Positions 1 to 9,911 of a stretch of DNA of 64,000 bases are shown here, one piece after another. Origin of the DNA: Paguma larvata (lineage: Eukaryota; Chordata; Mammalia; Carnivora; Viverridae). Within the stretch, counting starts at the first letter, position 1; each line of letters starts with the position of its first letter. The stretch is from assembly GCA_030068075.1 (NCBI GenBank), contig CM057844.1, forward strand, positions 17,778,001-17,842,000. Direction: 5' to 3'. The notes under the pieces were generated by a model. It saw nothing but the letters and a program-made list of their open reading frames with translations. It ran no database searches and was not told where the DNA came from. A program made the position numbers and the translations under genes.

Positions 1-735
1 AAAACCACAATGAGATACCACCTCACACCTGTCAGAATGGCTAACATTAACAACTCAGGCAACAACAGATGTTGGTGAGGATGTGGAGAAAGAGGATCTC
101 TTTTGCACTGCTGGTGGGAATGCAAACTGGTGCAGCCGCTTTGGAAAACAGTATGGAGCTTCCTCAGAAAATTAAAAATAGAACTTCCCTATGACCCAGC
201 AATTGTACTACTAGGTATTTATCCAAGAGATACAGGTGTGCTGTTTCAAAAGGGGACATGCACCCCAATATTTATAGCAGCACTATCAACAATAGCCCAA
301 AGTATGGAAATATCCATCAGTGGATGAAAGGATAAAGAAGATGTGGTGTATATATACACAATGGAGTATTACTTGGCAATCGAAAAGAATGAAATCTTTC
401 CATTTGCAACTACATGGATGGAACTAGAGGGTACTATGTTAAGCAAAATTAGTCAGACAATGACAAATATCATATGACTTCACTCATATGAGGACTTTAA
501 GATACAAAACAGATGAACGTAAGGGAAGGGAGGCAAAAATAATATTAAAATATGGAAGGGGATAAAACATGATACTCTTAAATATGGAGAACAAACAGAG
601 GGTTACTGGAGGGGTTGTGGGAGGGAAAATGGGCTGAATGGGTAAGGGCATTAAGGAATCTATTCCTGAAATCTTTGTTGCACTATATGCTAACTTGAAT
701 GCAAATTAAAAATAAATAAATAAACAAACAAACAA
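1..735 (+). mobile_element. L1 3' end (ORF2 C-terminus and 3'UTR), cut by window edge
   Basis: The first 330 bases encode the C-terminus of L1 ORF2, with the [19 protein letters not shown] motif and the ELPYDPAI and [13 protein letters not shown] blocks typical of mammalian L1. A stop codon interrupts the cysteine-rich motif, so the copy is dead. About 380 bases of 3'UTR follow, ending in AATAAA near 711 and an A-rich tail. Near-identical sequence recurs at 11344-11784 and 16532-16945, so this is the same L1 subfamily as L1-A. The 5' part lies outside the window. A 19-base non-A stretch and then a second A-rich run (768-803) follow the tail, which may be tail decay or a very short 3' transduction. 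Confidence 0.93.
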
Positions 736-808
736 ACATTTAAAAAATATTCTACTTGAGCTTCCTAAAAAAAAAAAAGAAAACAAAACAAAAAAGAAAA
801 GAAATAGC

Positions 809-1163
809 TGTGTTCTGAATGTATCCCCTCCTCTCCAAAATTCATATGTTGAGATGCCAATCCCCAAAGATAATGGTATTAGGATGTAAGGCCTTTGGGA
901 GATGCTTAAGCCAGGAGGGTAGAGCCTTCATGAATGGAATTAGTGCCTTATAAAAAAGGCTCCAAAGAGTTCTCTAGCCCCTTCTGCCATGTTAGCACAC
1001 AGTCGAAAGCATCAGCTATGAACTAAGAAGAAAGACCTCACCAAAACATGACCATGCTGGTGCCTTGCCCTTGGACATCCAGAACTGTGAGCAATAAATT
1101 TCTGTTCTTTATAAGGCACACAATATGTGGTTATTGTTTTAGCAGCCCAAATTAATGAAGACA
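809..1163 (+). mobile_element. MaLR LTR (MST-like), solo
   Basis: The sequence matches the known MST/MLT1 LTR layout: a CAAAATTCATATGTTGA block near the start, TATTAGGATGTAAGGCCTTTGGGA, a CTTATAAAAAAGGC TATA-like element, then AGAACTGTGAGCAATAAATTTCTG with an AATAAA signal, ending in CAGCCCAAATTAATGAAGACA. No internal retroviral sequence flanks it. The 5' end abuts the A-rich tail of the preceding L1. The same LTR type occurs inverted at 32713-33065. Family level is confident; subfamily is not. Confidence 0.8.
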
Positions 1164-1567
1164 AAAATGAAGTTCCTTTCTTCTGACCCAGTTTCTCACA
1201 GAAGCCAAGTTTCTGGGTTTCCTCATTCATCAAATCACATACTTCATACCTAGAATAAGCCTCATCTCAGAACTAGTAGTTGTTCAACAAAAATGATGTT
1301 AACCCTAAAGATGGTATTCATGGGAATATTGTCATCACAATTAAACAATCCTGTCCCCCAAAGAAATATTTTTTTAACAAAATTGGCTTATGAATCTCAA
1401 AAATTTCTCCACAATTGCTAATAAGAAGTTTATTCTCAGTGCCCTACCCAAGGGCTCTACCAGTGACCTAACTACGAGTAGTAGTTGGAGTAAAGAAACA
1501 TTATCAAATTTAATAATTGAGATAGTCCATGTTGATTAAGGTCATATGTGGCTATAAGCTATAAGCA
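1164..1567. other. Unassigned single-copy DNA
   Basis: I see no gene, RNA or repeat here. Open frames are short and interrupted. Confidence 0.5.
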
Positions 1568-1705
1568 TTAAAGTTCACATCAACACTACAAGGGAGGTAC
1601 TATTGTTACCATCTTGTGCAGAAGGGAAACTAAAATACAGAGGTCATGTAGTTAAACATTGGAATCTGAATCTAGATGTTTGCTGCAAGACTGGCACAGT
1701 TAACC
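1568..1705 (-). repeat. MIR fragment
   Basis: Read on the + strand it follows the antisense MIR order: a tract resembling 'GGTACTATTGTTACCATCTT', then a 'GCAGAAGGGAAACTAAAATACAGAGGTCATGTAGTTAA' analogue of the conserved gaggaaactgaggcacagagaggttaag block, then degenerate 5' sequence. It is strongly diverged, as expected for an ancient SINE. Confidence 0.6.
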
Positions 1706-3208
1706 ACATTGACAAATCCTTCCTGGGAGACACTTCCGGAGTATGACACTAAATATTAAAGTAAATATTCCTCATATAGAGTATAATCTCAGCCCTTGTT
1801 GATATAATTACTTATTATTTTTGCTTTGTCACAAATGGCAAGTCCTTAGTCTATCATATACGTGTCATTCCCCACAAAGATATACATATCCAAGTATCTA
1901 TAGTATGAGGAATTTTTATCCAGATGTGAGAGTAGGAAAATTACTGATTGTTCTGAATTAAAAAAAAAAAAATCCCTAGAGAGACTAAGGGCTTCTAACG
2001 GATATAAGATACTAACATAATGAACAGACTGGAAAGGGAGAAAAGTGAAGACCATTGCACAGGTTACAAGTAACACTTATTGTTAAAAACTCTAAAAACT
2101 CTTAATCTTCAGACCACATGAATGGAATATTATCTCTATAGAGATAGACCTAGTGTTGGGCACAAAAGAAAGCATCTCTGGACATCAATAAAAAAAATCA
2201 TCCTAGAAAAGAAGTTGAAGAAAGCATCTGTCCAATATATACTGAATGAACTAAAATACTTTGCCTTTTGACCATCCCTGTAACTGTGGCCTCCTGCTGA
2301 ATGTCCCTATTCCCACATACTCCTTCATTCTTCACTAGCTGGGCTGATTTCTACACCACAAGCTTCAGGTCTCAGATGAACTCAATGTTGAGAGGTAGCA
2401 AGTAAATTCAGTATCTCCTTACAATGGAGTTCAGAATCAAGTTATCCACCATGCAGGATGATTTAAAATACATTATCCTAGAGATATATCCCATTAATTG
2501 GCTCCCCCTATCTGGACATTCAGAGCAATATTGTTCTGACGAGAAATTACCATGTCCTGCTTTCCAGCGTTCATTGAAAAAGATTCATCCCCTATTTTGA
2601 GCTCATGTGCTAGGACTCACACGGCCCTTTTTTGTCTGACCTCACTAGTTTCTCACCTAAGAATTGGGGCCCTACATATTGCTCAAAATCGACCTTTTTA
2701 TTTCTGTGATCCTGTCCGCCTCAGGGATATCCACTATGCTATGGACCTGTTGGAATCCCTTTGTCCATTGGAAGCCATTGACCTGTACCAGCACCAGAAC
2801 ATAGACATAATGGGTAATAGATGCTATTAGTATTGCAACCCAGAACTCTGTTACATCAGTACAGTGAGTACTGGCCTGCTAATGATTCACAGATGGTCCC
2901 TTTTCCAGAACAGCCCTTAGCCAAGAAAGAAATCTCTCCTGGAATGCCTGGGCAGTTTTGACCTCCCATCCCCAGAGGTGGCCTATAGCCAAGGACTGAC
3001 TAATGTAGGAATATGAATGCCCAGTTCCCTTGCTCCAAAGCAAACTATGAGGTGCCATTCATTTTCTAGAGCTCCCCATAGGTTCAGGTTGACAGGAGGC
3101 TTTAGTTGACCTCACATTTTTCTTTGGCTCCTTCTCCTGCACTGTCCTTTCATTACTTCTTTTCAGATTTCTCCTCTGAGCTCCCCCTCAATAGATCACT
3201 TATACAAG
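1706..3208. other. Unassigned DNA with one 92-codon open frame
   Basis: The stretch holds an open frame at 2552-2830 on + (92 codons). It shows no domain, signal peptide or splice context that I recognise, and I do not call it a gene. The flank just before the SINE pair (about 3100-3208) is pyrimidine-rich. No repeat family is recognised. Confidence 0.4.
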
Positions 3209-3223
3209 AATCCCCACCTTAAG

Positions 3224-3440
3224 CGGTGCTTGGGTGGCTCAGTTGGTTAAGCATCTGGCTCATGTCACGATCTCGAGGTCTGTGAGTTCGAGCCCCGCAT
3301 CGGGCTCTGTGCTGATGGCTCAGAGCCTGGAGTCTGCTTCTGATTCTGTGTCTCCCTCTCTCTCTGCCCTTCTCCTGCTCATGCTCTGTCTCTATGTCTC
3401 AAAAATAAATAAACGTTAAAAAAATTAAAAAAAAAAAAAA
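3224..3440 (+). mobile_element. CAN-SINE (SINEC_Fc type), first of a head-to-tail pair
   Basis: tRNA-derived head with A box TGGCTCAGTTGG (3235-3246) and B box GTTCGAGCCC (3286-3295), the internal RNA polymerase III promoter. It is followed by the felid body (CGGGCTCTGTGCTGA, GAGCCTGGAGTCTG), a CT-rich tract, AAATAAATAAACG and a poly(A). A second copy begins immediately after the poly(A). The pair shares one duplicated target: AATCCCCACCTTAAG (3209-3223) and AATCCCCATCTCAAG (3666-3680), 13 of 15 identical. Confidence 0.95.
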
Positions 3441-3665
3441 GCGGCGCCTGGGTGGCTCAGTTGGTTAAGCATCTGACTCATATCATGATCTCGAGGTCTG
3501 TGAGTTCGAGCCCCGTATCGGGCTCTGTGCTGATAGCTCAGAGCCTGGAGTCTGATTCTGATTCTCTCTCTCTCTCTCTCTCTCCCTCTCTCTCTCTCTC
3601 TGCCTCACTCAGGCTCTCTCTCTCTTTTTCTCTCTCTGTCTTTCTCAGAAATAAGCATTAAAATA
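3441..3665 (+). mobile_element. CAN-SINE, second of a head-to-tail pair
   Basis: Full-length head (GCGGCGCCTGGGTGGCTCAG), A and B boxes, and a long imperfect CT tract (about 3561-3640). The A tail is short. The 60-70 codon frames through this element and its partner are read-through of SINE sequence, not genes. Confidence 0.95.
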
Positions 3666-3680
3666 AATCCCCATCTCAAG

Positions 3681-4798
3681 CTCTAGAGAATCTAATCCAA
3701 AATGCAATGGTTTGGCTGTCTGGATGCCTTCCTTTCTGCCAGGCTCATTCTTCTGTATCTTTCCTGTCTCTAAAGATACCATTCCCATCCACTCTACCCA
3801 ATGTAGATATGACATGTCCCATGCCTCTTGGACAAATGACAATGGAGGACAACTACGAACACTCTCCTTTGGCAGAATGCTGTGTTATTAAAGATACTTA
3901 ATTAAATTATTTCTCATAGATGTGAGCAACAACAATGAAAATTAATAGTCTTACTTCACAGAGGGAAAAACTGCATATTTTAAAGTGAGTAGAAATGTGT
4001 TATCAGAAGGTGATATAATATTTCGATGATCACTCAAAAGCTGGTTGAGTTTTCTTAGTCCATTCCCTTTCTTCTTTAATCCCTGAGACTTCCAATAGCA
4101 CTTTAAGAACAGTAGTCTGAACACAGCTATAACAAAATTCGTAATGGAATTTTTAAAGAACACAATCTATTACGAAAATGAGGGCTCAGAATGTAAGTCT
4201 GTAGCGATGGCTACTACCTTTGTGTAACTTCCTTTTTTATGATGAACAAAACCACACAAACACATGTTGGCTTGTTTTATTATAAAAGCTAAATAGGCTG
4301 GGTGTTTACCTCCAATGATTTTAATGGTTCCCACATAAAAGGTATTTCTTTCAGCACAAGGCTGAGAAAAGTAATTGGGGTTACCTGATAGGGAGATTCC
4401 ATTAGTGTATATCACCAATTATTAGAGCAACATTGGCAATTCCAGGATGAAATTGGTCAAGTGCTGGTCAAGGTTAAGTGAAGAATCCCAAATGCCCATC
4501 CATCCAAGGTGGCATGTGATTTTGTGGGAAGGAGAAGGGAGGCAGCAATAACCTGTCAGATAATAACCTGGCAGAAATTATAAGACGGTTAAGATATTTA
4601 CCAAATTGTCATCAAAATAATCAAAACACTGAAGTTCAAAGTTCTAATTACAATATTGCAACTATAGCCAGGGAAGCAAGTGAATTATGCTCAAAGTTTG
4701 AAAGAGAAAGATTATGAGTTAAACCCATGATAGTCATATGTTGTGGGGGGGTTTTGGTTTTTTTGTTGTTGTTTTGTTTTGTTTTTGTTTTGCTTTTG
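3681..4798. other. Unassigned DNA
   Basis: No gene or recognised repeat. A T/G-rich run at 4741-4812 leads into the next SINE and supplied its target site. Confidence 0.5.
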
Positions 4799-4812
4799 GT
4801 TTTGTTTTTTTG

Positions 4813-5018
4813 GTGTTTTTTTTTTTTATTTTTGAGAGGGAGACAGAGTGTGAGCAGGGGAGGGTCAGGGAGAGAGAGGGAGACACAGAATCTGAAGCAG
4901 GCTCCAGACTCTGAGCTGTCAGCACAGAGCCCGACGCAGGGCTTGAACCTGCAGACTGTGAGATCATGACCTGAGCCGAAGTTGGAAGTTTAACCGACTG
5001 AGCAACCCAGGTGCCCCT
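4813..5018 (-). mobile_element. CAN-SINE, antisense, with perfect target duplication
   Basis: Reverse complement of the felid SINE: T-rich end, GAGAGGGAGACAGAG purine tract, GCAGGCTCCAGACTCTGAGC, then the tRNA-like head ending ACCCAGGTGCCCC. It is flanked by the 14-base direct repeat GTTTTGTTTTTTTG at 4799-4812 and 5019-5032, the expected signature of L1-mediated insertion. Confidence 0.95.
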
Positions 5019-5115
5019 GTTTTGTTTTTTTGTCAAGCTAAAGAAGAGATAGCTTTGTTACATCTTTGCCAAAGGAGATAAGTTTATGAGGGATGTAACC
5101 TATAATGACAGAATA

Positions 5116-5137
5116 ATAACTAATAGCTATTAGTTAT
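5116..5137. repeat. Perfect 22-base palindrome
   Basis: The half-site ATAACTAATAG (5116-5126) is followed directly by its exact reverse complement CTATTAGTTAT (5127-5137), with no spacer. A related TTATTAGTT lies a few bases downstream. I know of no function. Confidence 0.9.
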
Positions 5138-5154
5138 GAGTTGGTTATTAGTTT

Positions 5155-5260
5155 TGATCACTTATGTGTTTGACACAGTACTAAATACTTCATGTAAGAT
5201 ATTTTCTTAATCCTTCCAATGAACCTAAAAGGTAGAGACTATCATATTACAGTTTAGTGC
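5155..5260 (-). repeat. MIR 3' part
   Basis: The order CTTATGTGTTTGACACAGTACTAAATACTTCATG...AATCCTTCCAATGAACCTAAAAGGTAGAGACTATC matches antisense MIR (gtgccaggcactgtgctaagc...aatcctcacaacaaccctatgaggtag). It may continue at 5505-5612 across intervening inserted sequence. Confidence 0.55.
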
Positions 5261-5261
5261 A

Positions 5262-5400
5262 GGAGGCTTTTAAACTTGAGGATATAACAGAATCATCTAA
5301 AGAACTTCAGGAATACTGATTTTGGGGAGTTTCTGATTTAGTAGGTCTGGGAGGCAGCTTGAGCATTTACTTCTCTAACTAGTTCCTAAGTGACACTGTG
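5262..5400. mobile_element. hAT-Charlie MITE-like fragment (MER20/MER58 group)
   Basis: The blocks TTTAAACTTGAGGATATAACAGAATCATCTAAAG, GAGTTTCTGATTTAGTAGGTCTGGGAGG and GCATTTACTTCTCTAACTAGTTCC follow the order seen in the small non-autonomous hAT elements of mammals. It seems to sit between two halves of MIR sequence. Exact family is uncertain. Confidence 0.55.
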
Positions 5401-5504
5401 TAAAATGTGTACAAAATAGTATCTACCTTGCAGACGTTTAAGGAAACTCTTATGAGCTAGACCATGTAATTCATGGCATATAGTAGGTCCTAAGCATAAG
5501 TTTA

Positions 5505-5612
5505 CCAAATTATTTTACAGATGAAAAAATCTGAAGAACCTAGAGGTTAAGTTATCCATGTTTCACAGCTAGTAACTGTAGGATCTGTACTTGAGCCTAA
5601 GTCTACTTTCAA
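5505..5612 (-). repeat. MIR 5'/core part
   Basis: ATTATTTTACAGATGAAAAAATCTGAAG, then GAGGTTAAGTTATCC and CACAGCTAGTAACTG, then TTGAGCCTAAGTC, match the antisense MIR core. A short forward MIR-like 3' end (about 5410-5500, AGTATCTACCTTGCAGACG and GGCATATAGTAGG) precedes it. Confidence 0.6.
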
Positions 5613-5689
5613 GGTGGGTTTTTTTGTTTGTTTGTTTTGTTTTTGTAGTAAACTCTCAAATAATATATTTTAAAAATCTTTACTAAATA

Positions 5690-6145
5690 CCTGAAGAAAA
5701 ATATCTGGTATGCTAGGGAGCATTTAAGAACTCTGATGTCCAGACCACACTCCAGATCAGTTACATCAGCATTTCCAGGAGTGGGATCCATGCATCACTA
5801 TTTTAAAATCCCAGGCAATTCCTGGGGTACCTGAGTGACTCCTTCGATTAAGTATCCGACTCCTGGTTTCAGCTCGGGTCATGATCTCACAGTTCCCTGA
5901 CTTCAAGCCCTGCATCAAGCTCCACACTGTCAGTGCTTGGGATTCTCTCTCTCTTTCTCTCTTTCTCTCTCCCCTGCCCCACTGGCACCTTCTCTCAAAT
6001 AAATAAACTTTAAAAAAAATCCCAAGCATTTCCACTATGAGTAGTAACTCACAACTAGGTTCTTTGGCTCACTAGGCATGGCTGGGGGCAAGAGTGTAGG
6101 GCAGTATTAAAAACTCCCCAGGTGATTCTAATGTGCAATAAGAAT
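5690..6145. mobile_element. hAT-like MITE split by a CAN-SINE
   Basis: The left part (5690-5822: GAACTCTGATGTCCAGACCACACTCCAGATCAGTTACATCAG ... GGGATCCATGCATCACTATTTTAAAATCCC) and right part (ends AAAACTCCCCAGGTGATTCTAATGTGCA, about 6105-6135) fit the MER58/MER5-like hAT MITEs. The SINE at 5823-6015 interrupts it. The middle right portion (6034-6104) is poorly matched. Confidence 0.5.
5823..6015 (+). mobile_element. CAN-SINE, older copy
   Basis: Degenerate head (TGGGGTACCTGAGTGACTCC), GGTCATGATCTCACAGTTC, GCTCCACACTGTCAGTGC, a CT tract and CAAATAAATAAACTTTAAAAAAA tail. The target duplication AAAATCCCAGGCAATTCC (5805-5822) matches AAAATCCCAAGCATTTCC (6016-6033) at 16 of 18 positions. Confidence 0.92.
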
Positions 6146-6432
6146 TAATGATATTCCAGAGACATACACTTGCTTCTCTCTTCCTAAAAGGAGGTTTCAA
6201 AATGGTGAAAGTAGAAGTACCTAGCTTGAAGCTATTTCAATCTGGTATTAAAGCAACAATGAATTTCAATTCAATTTTGGAATTTTTTAATGAAAGAAAT
6301 GCTCCTGTAAATATATATGCATATGAATACAAGAAAATGAAATTAGTCCAAATCATCAAAGGCATCCTTTGCTAAATATATATATTTAGGGGTGATTCAA
6401 CTATTAACAAATGTGTGTATATATATATTTTT

Positions 6433-6455
6433 TTCAACTATTTGTTAACAGGAAA
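6433..6455. repeat. 23-base dispersed repeat, copy 1
   Basis: This block, containing CAACTATTTGTTAACAGGAA, recurs exactly at 7384-7406. Upstream here, TTAACAAAT (about 6405) can pair with ATTTGTTAA within the block to form a small hairpin across an AT-rich loop. Confidence 0.75.
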
Positions 6456-6465
6456 TATATATATA

Positions 6466-6668
6466 TTAATATTTTATTTATTTTTGAAAGAGAGAGAGAG
6501 AGCAAACACAAGTAGGGGAGGGGCAGAGAGAGAGGGGGACAGAGGATCCAAAGTGGGGTTCTGTACTGACAGCAGAGAGTCCATTTTGGGAGTCAAACTC
6601 ATGAATTGGGAGATCATGACTAGAGCCAAAGTTGGACGCTCAACAGAATGAACCACCCAGGAGCCCCA
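6466..6668 (-). mobile_element. CAN-SINE, antisense
   Basis: T-rich end, GAAAGAGAGAGAGAGAGC, GGGGAGGGGCAGAGAGAGAG, a diverged body, then GAGATCATGAC...GCTCAACAGAATGAACCACCCAGGAGCCCC head. The head is more diverged than in other copies, so it is an older insertion. Confidence 0.92.
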
Positions 6669-8154
6669 TCCTGATATACATTTGTACCTATATTATTATT
6701 CCAAGCGTCTAGTTCAAGGACATCACTGCTTATAAACTTTCTGTTACTGTTTATGTTATGCTTCTACCATAATTTATATCATTCAACATTTGTAAATGGT
6801 TGGTATTCTTTACAATATCTTCTGTCTGAGACTTAGTCTACTTTTACCATTAATTGTTTGATTTTCTATTATTGAATTATCATAAGCAAATTATGGCAAT
6901 GAGGTGCAGACTGACTTGTAGTCCAAGTCCAATTATTAAAAATTTAGTTTCCTTAAATTGAAAGAACAACAACTCTTTGAAATAACCTAAAACCAAAGTC
7001 TTTTCCATGATCCTTATATACCAGGACACTAGGAATTAAGAAGATGGACTAAAGACAAAGTTACCTTGTGGACATTTTGCTGTATAGTCCAGTCTTCCTA
7101 ATGTCAGAGCACATATGTTAGTTAAAAACATATGTATGCAAAGCCAGAGTAATCCATGTTACCATCTCTACAGGCTCTGCATCTAAAATTTTCTTTTAAG
7201 AGTAGATTTGATCTTTTGGCTTCGACCAAGGAGACTAAAACTACGTTGCAATTTTCCTCACACCTCAGAAGGAAGACAGGAAAAAGTACATTACATGAAC
7301 ACATATACACACACAGTCATGCTCAAAACAAGAAATCTATAAAATAAATAAAAATAAAATACATATTTTTCAAATGGGGGTTATTCAACTATTTGTTAAC
7401 AGGAAAAAAAATTAGATCTGCATATGCTGATTTGAAATAATGTCCAAAAGATAGAAAGTATAAAAGGCAAATTGGTGGAAAAACATCACATGAAAATATA
7501 ATAAATGCTCAAAATAAACCCTTTGTGTCATATATTTATAAAAACATAAAGAGACTTATAAACTACAACTATAAAAAGAGATAGATACCAAATTATGAGT
7601 ACTGGCTATCTAGGTTTGTGCAAAAATGGTGATGGGAGTGGGGTAGAATCCTTGGAGAGATGAGGTCTTTTTAGTTTATATACTTCTGAGTCACTTGAAT
7701 TTCCCAAACAGGAATATATTGTGCATTATTTAAAATAACAAAAAAACACTATTTTTTAAAAATTTGGGATGATAAAGAGCTATCCACATCAAAATTCAGA
7801 AACTATGGTAGAAAGAAAGATCACTGAAACTGAAAGCAAAAAACTTAAAACTCCAGTCTATGCCCGCCCCTTTATTAAGCAGCAGTGGGTGGGTCCCTTA
7901 TCTTCTTCAGGTCAGTCTCCACATTTGTGACCATTTATATGATCCACACAGGATTGCTGTCAGAAAGAAAGGACAGAATGGTTTTACTATTTGAAAGCTG
8001 TAAAGTGTACAGCAAATGTCAGACACTACCATTATTACTGAATTTGGGATATCTCTTTCCACTCCACAGAAACAAAGCATTTTTTTTTCTTCTGTGCAGT
8101 AACGGACATAGAACTCACAATAACTAAGGCAAGACAGAGTTACAAGTTTCTACA
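6669..8154. other. Unassigned AT-rich DNA
   Basis: No gene or repeat recognised apart from the second copy of the 23-base block at 7384-7406. Frames of 60-80 codons show no domain. Confidence 0.5.
7384..7406. repeat. 23-base dispersed repeat, copy 2
   Basis: Exact match to 6433-6455. The shared context GGGG[T/G]...ATTCAACTATT just upstream extends the similarity. Copy 1 carries about 45 extra bases inside the same context. Confidence 0.75.
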
Positions 8155-8164
8155 AAAGACACAA

Positions 8165-8269
8165 TGAGGGGCACCTAGCTGGCTCAGTTGGTGGAGCATG
8201 TGACTCCAGATCTCAGGGTCATGAGTTCAAGCCCCAGATTGGGCAAGGAACCTAGTTAGAAAAAAAAAA
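8165..8269 (+). mobile_element. Short-form CAN-SINE
   Basis: A tRNA-like head only (GGGGCACCTAGCTGGCTCAG, GGGTCATGAGTTCAAGCCCC) runs into a short tail and poly(A), without the CT-rich body of the full felid form. Flanking repeats AAAGACACAA (8155-8164) and AAAGATACAA (8270-8279) match at 9 of 10. Confidence 0.88.
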
Positions 8270-8279
8270 AAAGATACAA

Positions 8280-9129
8280 ATAAAATACCAAGTAAGCCCC
8301 TGTAGAAATTCTCAAATTGGCCCATTAGCAGAGATCTTAGCTTTTCTGAGATAACATTATCTATATAATTTGCAGTGGACACTGGGAATATGCTGGGCCT
8401 CCTCAAACTGGGTTTACGAGCTTTGAGCATAGGGTTCCCGCGAGAGGCCTTTATGCACATCGGTTGCACACTAGCACATCTGAATGTGTTTTAAGTATTT
8501 TTGAGTCTCTACTCTACTCCACCAAACCTACCCATGATAGGCACATAGTACATATTTGTCGAAAGGGTGAAAACTAGAATCCAACCGAGAAGAGAGACTT
8601 GGAACCATAAGATGTAATATGATAAACGTCATAATAAGGTGCCTTGGAACATGTTGCAGATGGATAAAATTGCTGGTGTTTGATAAAATATATCTGCTTA
8701 TAGTTCTGATTTTGTTTCTCAATTATCATTTATTTCTTCTCCTTCTCTCTCTTATTTTTAACCTGTAGACTTTCTGTGCATTCCGAAGTCATCCAAAAGA
8801 ATGACAGAAAGCAAAAAAGAACTAGTATTGATAACTATTTGCTGCATCTGTTTTATCACAAACTAGAAAATGGGAAAAATTGTTTACTATAATCCCTACA
8901 GCCTCCATTACCAACCTAATTTACCAAATACTACTTAATTTTTATTAATTTATCACAGGGAAAAAAGTTCAAGTTAATGATACTACATAAACCTGTAAAT
9001 GTAACTCAGGAATAAAGGATGAATAATGGAATATTCTGAGGAGTATGAGTTAAGGAAGGAAATGGGGTGAATATTTACTTAGAACCATCACCAAACAACC
9101 ATGCACCAAACATTGGGTAGCTAGTGAAC
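8280..9129. other. Unassigned DNA
   Basis: No gene recognised. The part around 8390-8470 has several CpGs (CCCGCGAGAGG) and could be an unrecognised old repeat. Confidence 0.45.
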
Positions 9130-9280
9130 AGAGCAATCATTTAAAATTCATAACTGTCTTGTTACTCATTTTTAGTTCTTATTTTACAGATGAGAAGACT
9201 GAGACTTTAAAAAGTTCACTAACTTGCCCAAAGGAAAATATTTGGCCCCACGCTATGTTGACTTCCAAGTCCATTCTTTT
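9130..9280 (-). repeat. MIR fragment
   Basis: TTATTTTACAGATGAGAAGACTGAGACTTTAAAAAGTTCACTAACTTGCCCAAAGG matches the conserved antisense MIR core. Confidence 0.7.
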
Positions 9281-9484
9281 TTTAGGCTGGCTTTCATTCT
9301 CTAGTTTTCTATACACCATCACTGCATTGTAATTCCTCTGGAGGTAGATTTACTTTATGCAAAGGTAGGGACTCCCATGTCTCCAGGTCCTAAATTAACA
9401 GTTACAATGCACATACACAAGGTTATAACATTCTCTATTCCTCTATAACTAAAGTCTACTCACTGGTGAGCCCTCATTACCAGT

Positions 9485-9911
9485 TATAAGTGGTAGAAAA
9501 TTCATGTCCACATGGAACCTCCTAAATTGACCTTACTTGGAAATAGGATACTTGCAGATGTAGTCAAATTAATTTGAGCGCATACTGGATTAGAATGAAA
9601 CCCAATTCAATGGCTGATGTGCTTTAAGAAGAGAAAACAGAAACAAAAACACACAGGGAGAGCACCACATAACTCTGAAGGCAGAGATTGGAGTGATGCA
9701 TCTACTAGCTAAGGAATGCCAAGGATTGCTGGTAACCACTGGAAGCTTTGAAAATGCAAGGAAAGATGCCTTCCTAGAGCCTTTGGAGAGAGAGCCTGGC
9801 CTACTGACACTTTCATTTCATCTTCCAGCCTCCATAACTGTGAAAGAATAAAATTCTGTTGTCAGAAGCCACCCAGTTTGTGGTACTTTATTATAGCAGC
9901 CCTAGGAAACA
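9485..9911 (+). mobile_element. MaLR LTR (MLT1-like)
   Basis: Blocks in MLT1 order: CTTGGAAATAGGATACTTGCAGATG, a GTGCTTTAAGAAG middle, then CATCTTCCAGCCTCCATAACTGTG, an AATAAAATTCTGTTG poly(A)-signal region and GCCACCCAGTTTGTGGTACTTTATTATAGCAGCCCTAGGAAAC. It is diverged and the 5' edge is uncertain. Confidence 0.75.

Noticed and set aside
735..803. Second 3' transduction at the window-start L1
   Set aside because: Only 19 non-A bases separate the two A-rich runs and no target duplication can be checked because the 5' end is outside the window.
3234..3661. Recurrent 60-70 codon frames of the MAQLVKHL...SGSVLMAQSLE type (also at 15344, 25615, 49498, 54773 and 57498)
   Set aside because: They are translations of the sense strand of CAN-SINEs, with positions and sequence fixed by the SINE. 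They are not a gene family.
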